From: CAWHXG01 sp963833235
GTDB lineage: Bacteria; Pseudomonadota; Alphaproteobacteria; Rhodobacterales; Rhodobacteraceae
Direction of reading: 5' to 3'
NCBI GenBank assembly: GCA_963833235.1
Contig: CAWHXG010000004.1
Span: 124,001-188,000 of the forward strand
Length of the DNA stretch: 64,000 bases
The translations under genes were made by a program, and so were the position numbers. This document shows positions 45,095-52,375 of the stretch, in pieces. A model generated the notes under the pieces. It saw only the letters and a list, made by a program, of their open reading frames with translations. It had not been told where the DNA came from and searched no databases. How positions within the stretch are numbered: the stretch's first letter is position 1; each line of letters begins with the position of its first letter.

Positions 45095-46078
45095 ATGCTC
45101 GCCTACGTGATCCGCCGGGTCCTGCAATCCATCCTCGTGCTCCTCATGGTGGGCCTCGTCGCCTTCTCGATGTTCCGTTTCGTGGGCGATCCGGTCGACA
45201 GCCTCCTGGGCCAGGAACGGACTCAGGCGGATGTGGAGCGCGTGCGCGATCAGCTTGGCCTCAACGACCCATTTCCGGTGCAGTACGCCACCTTCCTCGG
45301 CCGGGCGCTGCAGGGCAATTTCGGCATCAGCTACCGGCAGGGCCGCCCGGTGACCGAGATCCTGCTGGAGCGCGCGCCGGCCACCCTGGAGCTTGCCGCC
45401 GTCTCGGGGCTCTTCGCGCTCGGCTTCGGGATCGGGCTGGGGGTGCTCACCGCGATCCGGCGCGACGGGTGGCTGGCCAACACGATCATGACGGTCTCGC
45501 TCATCGGGGTCTCCCTGCCGACATTTCTAATCGGGATCCTGCTGATCTATCTCTTTTCGGTCGAGCTCGATCTGCTGCCCAGCTTCGGGCGCGGCGAGGT
45601 GGTAAGGGTCGGCGGCTGGACGACCGGATTTCTCACCGCCAGCGGCCTGCAGGCGCTGATCCTGCCCTCGATCACGCTCGGCCTCTACCAGATGACGCTG
45701 ATCATGCGCCTGGTGCGCTCTGAGATGCTCGAGGTGCTGCGGCAGGACTATATCCGCTTCGCCCGCGCCCGGGGCCTGACCGAGCGCAGCGTGAACTTTC
45801 GCCATGCGCTGAAGAACACGATGGTGCCCGTCATCACCGTCACCGGGCTGCAGCTTGGCTCGATCATCGCCTTCGCCATCATCACCGAGACCGTCTTCCA
45901 ATGGCCCGGCGTGGGGCTGCTCTTCATCAACGCGATCCAGTTCGTGGATATCCCGGTGATGGCCGCGTACCTGATGCTGATCTCGGTGATGTTCGTCGGC
46001 ATCAACCTGATCGTCGACATGCTTTACTTCGCCATCGACCCCCGGCTGCGCGCCGACCGCACCGCAAAGGCGCATTGA
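45095..46078 (+). CDS. ABC transporter permease, DppB-type
   Basis: A 327-residue, six-helix permease subunit. It begins MLAYVIRRVLQSILVLLMVG. The family features are the LGLNDPFPVQY cytoplasmic/periplasmic start segment, the EAA loop around RQDYIRFARARGLTERSV, and the VFQWPGVGLLFINAI ending. It pairs with the DppC-type gene whose ATG overlaps its TGA by one base, which implies equal synthesis of the two halves. Confidence 0.93.
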   Translation: MLAYVIRRVLQSILVLLMVGLVAFSMFRFVGDPVDSLLGQERTQADVERVRDQLGLNDPFPVQYATFLGRALQGNFGISYRQGRPVTEILLERAPATLELAAVSGLFALGFGIGLGVLTAIRRDGWLANTIMTVSLIGVSLPTFLIGILLIYLFSVELDLLPSFGRGEVVRVGGWTTGFLTASGLQALILPSITLGLYQMTLIMRLVRSEMLEVLRQDYIRFARARGLTERSVNFRHALKNTMVPVITVTGLQLGSIIAFAIITETVFQWPGVGLLFINAIQFVDIPVMAAYLMLISVMFVGINLIVDMLYFAIDPRLRADRTAKAH

Positions 46079-47046
46079 TGGCCGACGTCCGAAGCGAAAC
46101 CGTTCTGCCGCCCGATGCGCCCACGCCCCTCCCGGGACGGTGGCAGCGCCTTTGGGCCTCGGATCTGGGATATTCCTTCCGGCGCTCCCCGGTGGCCATG
46201 GCCTCGCTCGCCGTCGTCCTGGTTCTCGTCTTCGGCGCCATCCTGGCTCCCCTCATCGCACCCCACGACCCGTTCAATCCCGGCTCGCTCAACCTGATGA
46301 ACGGCTTCTCCGCGCCCATGGCCCCCAATGCCTTCACCGGCGAGGTCTTTTGGCTGGGGACCGACGATCAGGGGCGCGACGTGTTCTCGACCATCCTCTT
46401 CGGCCTGCGGATCTCGCTCTTCGTGGGTTTCGCGGCGGTGGCGCTGGCCATGGCCATCGGCATCACGCTGGGGCTTCTCGCGGGGTATCTCGGCGGCTGG
46501 GTCGATGCGATCGTGATGCGGATCGCCGACGTGCAACTAACCTTCCCGTCGATCCTCGTGGCCATGCTGATCTTCGGCATCGCCAAAGGGATCATCCCGA
46601 TCCAGTACCGCGATCAGGTGGCGATCTGGGTGCTGATCCTGGCCATCGGGCTCAGCGACTGGGTGCAGTTCGCCCGGGTCGTGCGCGGGGCCACGATGGT
46701 GGAGAAAAGCCGCGAATACGTGCAGGCCGCGCGGCTGATCGGGCGTACCGGCCCTGCGATCATGATCCGCCACATCCTGCCCAACGTGCTGAGCCCGGTT
46801 CTCGTGATCGCGACGATCAGCCTGGCGCTGGCGATCATCGCCGAGGCGACGCTGAGCTTTCTGGGCATCGGCGCGCCGCCCACCCAGCCCAGCCTCGGCA
46901 CGCTGATACGCATCGGCCAGGGCTTCCTCTTCTCCGGCGAATGGTGGATCCTCCTCTTCCCCGCGGCGACCCTGCTGGCCCTGGCGCTGGCGGTGAATCT
47001 GCTGGGCGACTGGCTGCGCGACGCCTTGAACCCGAAGTTGCGATGA
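46078..47046 (+). CDS. ABC transporter permease, DppC-type
   Basis: A 322-residue permease. The N-terminal extension precedes a first helix (ALLAVVLVLVFGAILAPLIA-type sequence near residue 45) and the LGTDDQGRDVFSTILFG signature that marks DppC proteins. The EAA loop reads REYVQAARLIGRTGPAIM, and ATLSFLGIGAPPTQPSLG closes the family pattern. The start overlaps the previous stop (TGATG). It is followed after 10 bases by the SDR gene. Confidence 0.93.
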   Translation: MADVRSETVLPPDAPTPLPGRWQRLWASDLGYSFRRSPVAMASLAVVLVLVFGAILAPLIAPHDPFNPGSLNLMNGFSAPMAPNAFTGEVFWLGTDDQGRDVFSTILFGLRISLFVGFAAVALAMAIGITLGLLAGYLGGWVDAIVMRIADVQLTFPSILVAMLIFGIAKGIIPIQYRDQVAIWVLILAIGLSDWVQFARVVRGATMVEKSREYVQAARLIGRTGPAIMIRHILPNVLSPVLVIATISLALAIIAEATLSFLGIGAPPTQPSLGTLIRIGQGFLFSGEWWILLFPAATLLALALAVNLLGDWLRDALNPKLR

Positions 47047-47056
47047 GGGCCTTATC

Positions 47057-47761
47057 ATGACGGACCAACCGGTTGCCCTGATCGTAGGCGGGGGTAGCGG
47101 CATCGGCGCCGATGCCGCACGGCTTCTGGCGGAGCGCGGGTTCGCCGTTGGGGTCATGTCGTCCTCCGGCAAGGGCGAGGCTCTGGGCGAGGAACTGTGC
47201 GGCCTCGGCTTCACAGGGTCCAACCTCGAGCCCGCCGATCTGGCGGCCTTCGTCACGGCCGCGACGGACAAATGGGGCCGCATCGACGCGGTCGTGAACG
47301 GCGCTGGCCACGGGCCGAAAGGCGACATCCTTGAGATCGCCGACGAGGACTGGCATCGCGGCCTCGACTACTACCTGCTCAACGTCGTCCGGATGGCACG
47401 GCTCGTGACGCCGATCTTGCAGCGGCAGGCGAGTGGCTCCATCGTGAACGTCTCGACCTTCGCGGCCTTCAAGCCTGATCCCCTGTTTCCGACCTCCGGC
47501 ATCTTCCGCGCCGGCCTGGCCAGCTTCGCCAAGCTCTACAGCACGAAACATGCAGGCCAGGGCATCCGCATGAACAACGTGCTGCCCGGCTTCATCGACA
47601 GCCTTCCGGAAAAGGCGGAGCGGCGGGCACGCATCCCCGCCGGCCGCTACGCCCGCGTGCGCGAGCTTTCCGAGGTCATCGCCTTTCTGGCATCGAACGC
47701 ATCGAGCTACGTCACCGGGCAGAACCTGCGCGTCGACGGCGGGCTGACCGCGTCGGTATGA
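47057..47761 (+). CDS. Short-chain dehydrogenase/reductase-like protein lacking the catalytic Tyr and Lys
   Basis: A 234-residue Rossmann-fold protein. The cofactor motif LIVGGGSGIGADAARLL, the NGAG motif (81-84) and Ser133 in IVNVSTFAA are present. The YxxxK pair is not: the aligned positions read S147-GIF-R151, followed by AGLASFAKLYSTK. The structural GIRMNNVLPGFI and the C-terminal SSYVTGQNLRVDGG are normal. A subset of SDRs has this change, so it may bind cofactor without the classical mechanism. It lies between the DppC-type permease and the first ATPase gene, and its stop overlaps the next ATG by four bases, so it is an integral operon member. Confidence 0.85.
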   Translation: MTDQPVALIVGGGSGIGADAARLLAERGFAVGVMSSSGKGEALGEELCGLGFTGSNLEPADLAAFVTAATDKWGRIDAVVNGAGHGPKGDILEIADEDWHRGLDYYLLNVVRMARLVTPILQRQASGSIVNVSTFAAFKPDPLFPTSGIFRAGLASFAKLYSTKHAGQGIRMNNVLPGFIDSLPEKAERRARIPAGRYARVRELSEVIAFLASNASSYVTGQNLRVDGGLTASV

Positions 47762-48750
47762 GCGGGCCGGTCCTGTCGCTGCGCGGTCTGACGGTCGAGA
47801 TCCCGATGCGGACCGGCATCATCCGCCCGGTGGAGGATATCAGCTACGACATCGCGGCGGGCGAGATCCTGGGCGTGGTCGGCGAGAGCGGGGCGGGCAA
47901 GTCGATGGCGGGAAACGCCGTGATCGGGCTTCTGAACCGGCCGGCTCGGATCGCCGCTGGGCATATCCTCCTGAACGGAAGGCGGATCGATGCGTTGCCG
48001 GCGGCGGAGTTCAGGCGGCTGCGCGGCAGCGAGATCGGCATGGTCTTCCAGGACCCGCTGACCTCCCTCAACCCGCTGCTCACCATCGGCGAGCAACTGA
48101 CCGAGACGATCCTGCAGCATTTGCCGCTTGGCCGCGGCGAGGCCCGGCGCCGCGCCATCGCCGCGCTCGACGAAGTCGGCATACCGGCCGCCGCAAGCCG
48201 GATCGACAGCTATCCCCACGAGTTCTCGGGCGGCATGCGGCAGCGGGTGGTGATCGCCCTGGCGCTCTGTGCCGAACCATCGCTGGTGATCGCCGACGAG
48301 CCGACCACCGCGCTCGATGTCTCCGTGCAGGCGCAGATCATTGCACTTCTGAAGCGGCTCTGCCGGGAACGCGGGACTGCGGTTATGCTGGTGACCCACG
48401 ACATGGGCGTGATCGCCGAGGCGGCCGACAGGGTGGCCGTGATGTATGCCGGGCGGCTGGCCGAGATTGGCGACGTCCGCTCGGTGCTCACGGCGCCGCG
48501 GCATCCCTACACGTCCGGGCTGATGGGGGCCACGCCGCTCGCCTCGGCCGGGCGGCGGCGGCTGAACCAGATCCCCGGGGCCATGCCGCGCCCCGGCGCC
48601 GTGCCGCCCGGCTGCGCCTTCCATCCGCGGTGCCCCAAGGCGCAGGAGCGCTGCGGGCGCGAACCGGGGCCGGACCTTTCGGCAGATGGCGGGCGGGCGG
48701 CCTGCTGGTATCCGATGACCGCCGAGACCGGCATGGAGCTGCCCGCATGA
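47758..48750 (+). CDS. ABC transporter ATP-binding protein, DppD-type
   Basis: A 330-residue ATPase subunit. Walker A GESGAGKS, Q-loop VFQDPLTSLNP, signature FSGGMRQR, Walker B LVIADEPTTALD and the switch His in VTHD are all intact. The C-terminal oligopeptide-transporter motif carries cysteines in GCAFHPRCPKAQERC, as in DppD/OppD proteins. It overlaps both neighbours by ATGA, so translation is coupled throughout. Confidence 0.94.
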   Translation: MSGPVLSLRGLTVEIPMRTGIIRPVEDISYDIAAGEILGVVGESGAGKSMAGNAVIGLLNRPARIAAGHILLNGRRIDALPAAEFRRLRGSEIGMVFQDPLTSLNPLLTIGEQLTETILQHLPLGRGEARRRAIAALDEVGIPAAASRIDSYPHEFSGGMRQRVVIALALCAEPSLVIADEPTTALDVSVQAQIIALLKRLCRERGTAVMLVTHDMGVIAEAADRVAVMYAGRLAEIGDVRSVLTAPRHPYTSGLMGATPLASAGRRRLNQIPGAMPRPGAVPPGCAFHPRCPKAQERCGREPGPDLSADGGRAACWYPMTAETGMELPA

Positions 48751-49715
48751 GCGCCCTCGTCGTGGTCGAACGGCTCAGCCGCATATTCGACGTGTCGAAG
48801 CCCTGGCTGAACCGGGCGATCGAACGGCTGCCCAAGGCGCTGCTGACGGCGGTGTCGGACGTCAGCTTCGAGATCGAGGAACGCCAGGTCTATGCGCTGG
48901 TGGGCGAAAGCGGATCGGGCAAGTCGACCATCGGCAAGATCGTCGTGGGCCTGGTTCCGCCCAGCGAGGGGTCGGTGAGGATCGCCGGGATCGACCTGGC
49001 GCGGGAGGCAGACCCGGCGCGGGTCGAGGCGGCGCGATCCGAGATCCAGATGATCTTCCAGGACCCGTTCGCCAGCCTCAATCCACGCTGGAAGGTGCGC
49101 GACATCATCGCCGAACCGGTAGCTGCGAAGGGCGGGGACACAGATGGGCTGGCGGAGCGGCTGCTGGAGCAGGTGGGGCTGTCGGGAGAGGATGCGCAGC
49201 GCTACCCGCACGAGTTCTCCGGCGGCCAGCGGCAGCGGATCTGCATCGCGCGGGCGCTGGCCTCGCGGCCGAAGCTGATCGTGTGCGACGAGCCGACCTC
49301 GGCGCTCGACGTCAGCGTCCAGGCGCAGGTTCTGAACCTCATGAGCGATCTGCAGGAAGAGCTGGGGCTGACCTACCTCTTCATCAGCCACGATCTGACC
49401 GTGGTGCAGCACATGGCCGACACGATCGGGGTGCTGTATCTGGGGCGGCTGGTGGAAGAGGCGGCGCCGGCCGAGCTTTTCGCCACGCCGCGCCATCCCT
49501 ACACCCAGATGCTCTTCGCGGCGGCCCCGCGGATGGATGGCTTCGGGCGCGAGGTCGACCCGCCGAAGGGAGAGATTCCCGATCCGATCAACCCGCCGCC
49601 AGGGTGCGTCTATCACCCGCGCTGTCCCATCGCGGTGGCGCGGTGCCGCCGCGAGCGGCCCGAAATGCGGCGTTTGGGGGAGGCGAGGGTCGCCTGCCAT
49701 CTGGCTGAAGCTTGA
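48747..49715 (+). CDS. ABC transporter ATP-binding protein, DppF-type
   Basis: A 322-residue second ATPase. Walker A GESGSGKST, Q-loop IFQDPFASLNPRW, signature FSGGQRQR, Walker B LIVCDEPTSALD and ISHD are intact, with the C-terminal GCVYHPRCPIAVARC oligopeptide motif. The N-terminus has the WLNRAIERLPKALLTAVSD insertion typical of DppF partners. It ends the transport operon, five bases from the stop of the opposing aminotransferase gene. Confidence 0.94.
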   Translation: MSALVVVERLSRIFDVSKPWLNRAIERLPKALLTAVSDVSFEIEERQVYALVGESGSGKSTIGKIVVGLVPPSEGSVRIAGIDLAREADPARVEAARSEIQMIFQDPFASLNPRWKVRDIIAEPVAAKGGDTDGLAERLLEQVGLSGEDAQRYPHEFSGGQRQRICIARALASRPKLIVCDEPTSALDVSVQAQVLNLMSDLQEELGLTYLFISHDLTVVQHMADTIGVLYLGRLVEEAAPAELFATPRHPYTQMLFAAAPRMDGFGREVDPPKGEIPDPINPPPGCVYHPRCPIAVARCRRERPEMRRLGEARVACHLAEA

Positions 49716-49719
49716 AGCG

Positions 49720-51036
49720 TCAGATCACCGCATCGATGGCGCGTTCGAGCTTGTCCACCAGCTCGCCGGTCTGGTCCTGCGTGAGAATGAAGGGCGGGGC
49801 GAGAAGTACGTGGTCCCCCGAAACCCCATCCATGGTGCCCGTACTCGGATAGCAGATCAGCCCCGCCTCGAAGGCCGCGGCCTTCAGCCGGGCGGCCAGC
49901 TTTCGCTCCGGCGGGAATGGCGCCTTCGTCTCGCGGTCGGCGACGAATTCCAGCGCCTGGAACAGCCCGCGGCCGCGAATGTCGCCCACGTGGGGATGCT
50001 GGGCGAAGCGGGCCAGCAGGGCGTCGCGCAGAAGCGCGCCCTTGGCTGGAACCTCCCCGGCCAACCCGCCCTCCGTGAGCTTGCGCAGAACGGCCCCGGC
50101 GGCCGCGGCGGCCACGGGATGGCCGAGATAGGTGTGCCCGTGCTGGAAGGCGCCGGAGCCCTGCAGGATCGCAGCGTGGATGGCATCGGTGCAGAGCATC
50201 GCGCCGATCGGCATGTAGCCGGCGCCGAGGCCCTTGGCGATGGCCAGGATGTCGGGCGCGACGCCCTCCTGCTCGCACGCGAACAGGGTGCCGGTGCGCC
50301 CCATGCCGCACATCACCTCGTCGAGGATCAACAGGATCCCGTGCCGGTCGCAGATCTCGCGGATCCGGGCGAAATAGCCGGGCACGGGCGGGACGGCGCC
50401 GAGGGTCGCGCCCACGACCGGCTCCGCCACGAAGGCCATCACGGTCTGGGGGCCAAGCCGCTGCACGGCCTCCTCCAGCTCGTCCGCGACCCGCAGGCCG
50501 TATGCCTTCGGCGCCTCGCCCGGCTCCTGCCCGCGATAGGCATAGCAGGGGGCAATGTGCTGCGTCTCGACCAGGAGCGGCGCGAAGGGCAGGCGGCGGG
50601 CCGCGTTGCCGCCGGTGGCCAGCGCGCCCAGCGTGTTGCCGTGGTAGCTCTGCCGCCGCGCGACGATCCGGTGTCGCCCGGGCTGCCCGGTCTCGATCAT
50701 GTACTGCCGCGCGAGCTTCAGCGCCGCCTCCATCGCCTCGGACCCGCCCGAGACGAGGTATACCCGATCCAGCTGGCCGGGGGCCGTGGCGATCAACGCA
50801 TCGGCCAGCGCCTCGGCCGGCTCGGAGGTGAAGAAGCCTGTATGGGCGAAGGCCACCTTGCCCATCTGCGCGGTCACCGCGGCCTCGACATCCGGATCGC
50901 CGTGGCCGAGGCACGACACGGCAGCACCCCCCGATCCGTCGAGATAGGCCTTGCCGGCCCGGTCGTAAAGATACGCGCCCGCCCCGTGAGAGACGACAGG
51001 CGGCGTGGCGGCGGAGCGCCCCAGAATATGCGACAT
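49720..51036 (-). CDS. Class III PLP-dependent aminotransferase
   Basis: A 438-residue omega-type aminotransferase. Visible features are LVSGGSEAMEAALKLARQY, the SYHGNTLGALATGG loop, LILDEVMCGMGRTG (PLP-binding Asp), the PLP lysine in ILAIAKGLGAGYMPIGA and the GHPVAAAAAGAVL segment. The substrate is an amino acid or amine not defined by sequence. It converges on the ABC operon (five bases apart) and is divergent from the TRAP operon, so a role in catabolism of an imported amine is plausible. ATG 51036 (MSHILGRS) is the family-like start. Confidence 0.92.
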   Translation of the reverse strand: MSHILGRSAATPPVVSHGAGAYLYDRAGKAYLDGSGGAAVSCLGHGDPDVEAAVTAQMGKVAFAHTGFFTSEPAEALADALIATAPGQLDRVYLVSGGSEAMEAALKLARQYMIETGQPGRHRIVARRQSYHGNTLGALATGGNAARRLPFAPLLVETQHIAPCYAYRGQEPGEAPKAYGLRVADELEEAVQRLGPQTVMAFVAEPVVGATLGAVPPVPGYFARIREICDRHGILLILDEVMCGMGRTGTLFACEQEGVAPDILAIAKGLGAGYMPIGAMLCTDAIHAAILQGSGAFQHGHTYLGHPVAAAAAGAVLRKLTEGGLAGEVPAKGALLRDALLARFAQHPHVGDIRGRGLFQALEFVADRETKAPFPPERKLAARLKAAAFEAGLICYPSTGTMDGVSGDHVLLAPPFILTQDQTGELVDKLERAIDAVI

Positions 51037-51307
51037 CGGCAGTCTTTCTTCCCCGGCAGAGGCCCTGGACCCCATGCATCGTTGGGCAAGGACACGTCTC
51101 AGTGCTGTTGACAACATCGTGACGCCATGGAACCGTTGCCGCGATGACGCAGCGTGACGGATCGGCCACGGATGTTTGGGACTGTCGCGCGGGGCTCACC
51201 AGCCGTCGCGCCCGGCGTTCCCTCTTCCCGGCTCTCGTCGCGACCTGTCCCCAAGGGGCACCGGGCCTTGGCCCGGCCGCGCATTCAGAACCGACAAGGA
51301 GCAACCC

Positions 51308-52273
51308 ATGAAGCCTACTCTGACCTTTACCGCCGCGGCGCTGGTCGCCGGCGCGATGGCGGCCCCCGCGGCCGCGCAGGATTTCTTCACCATCGGCACC
51401 GGCGGCGTGACCGGGGTCTACTATCCCACCGGCGGCGCGATTTGCCGGCTGGTCAATCAGGGCCGCAAGGATCACGGCCTGCGCTGCTCGGTCGAGTCCA
51501 CCGGCGGCTCGGTCTACAACATCAACACCATCCGCGCGGGCGAGCTTGAGTTCGGCGTCGCCCAGTCCGATGCGCAGTACTTCGCGTTCAACGGCGAAGG
51601 CACCTTCGAGGATGCCGGCGCCTATGAGGATCTGCGGGCGGTCTTCTCGATCCACCCCGAACCGTTCACCGTGGTCGCGCGTGCCGGCGCTGGCATCGAG
51701 ACGTTCGACGATCTGGCCGGCAAGCGCGTGAACATCGGCAATCCGGGCTCCGGCGCCCGCGAGACGACCGAGATCCTGCTGGAAGCCAAAGGCATGTCGA
51801 GCGACGATTTCGCCCTGGCGACCGAGCTGAAGGCGGCGGAGCAATCCGCAGCGCTTTGCGACAACCAGATCGACGCTATGTCCTACACCGTCGGGCACCC
51901 GTCCGGGTCCATCCAGGAAGCCACCACGGCCTGCGACAGCGTGCTGGTCAGCGTTACCGGCCCCGAAGTCGACAAGCTGGTCGAAGAGAACTCCTTCTAC
52001 CGCAAGGCCACCATCCCCGGCGGCATGTACCGCGGCAACGACGAGGATACCAAGACGTTCGGTGTCGGCGCGACCTTCGTCACCTCCACGGCGGTGGACG
52101 AAGAGACGGTCTATCAGCTGGTGAAGTCGGTGTTCGACAATTTCGACAGCTTCAAGAACCTGCATCCTGCCTTCGCCAACCTTCAGGAAGACGAGATGAT
52201 CTCGGCCGGTCTCTCGGCGCCACTGCACGACGGTGCAGTGCGCTACTACAAGGAGCGTGGCTGGATGGAGTGA
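51308..52273 (+). CDS. TAXI-family TRAP transporter solute-binding protein
   Basis: A 321-residue periplasmic protein. Signal peptide to about residue 23 (APAAAQ). The TAXI signature region is TIGTGGVTGVYYPTGGAICR; QSDAQYFAF, NIGNPGSGARETTEILL and the STAVDEETVYQLVKSVFDN end are characteristic. AAGGAG directly before the ATG (51308) marks the start. It heads the TRAP operon with the fused permease. Ligands of TAXI proteins are often dicarboxylates or amino acids; this one is not determined. Confidence 0.93.
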   Translation: MKPTLTFTAAALVAGAMAAPAAAQDFFTIGTGGVTGVYYPTGGAICRLVNQGRKDHGLRCSVESTGGSVYNINTIRAGELEFGVAQSDAQYFAFNGEGTFEDAGAYEDLRAVFSIHPEPFTVVARAGAGIETFDDLAGKRVNIGNPGSGARETTEILLEAKGMSSDDFALATELKAAEQSAALCDNQIDAMSYTVGHPSGSIQEATTACDSVLVSVTGPEVDKLVEENSFYRKATIPGGMYRGNDEDTKTFGVGATFVTSTAVDEETVYQLVKSVFDNFDSFKNLHPAFANLQEDEMISAGLSAPLHDGAVRYYKERGWME

Positions 52274-52375
52274 CGCCGCAAGGCGCATGACAACCGGGGG
52301 CCGGCCGATATTGCCGGGCGGCCCCACCGCTTCTGCCGACCTCCCCAAAACAAGAAGAACAGACAGGAGCGCATG

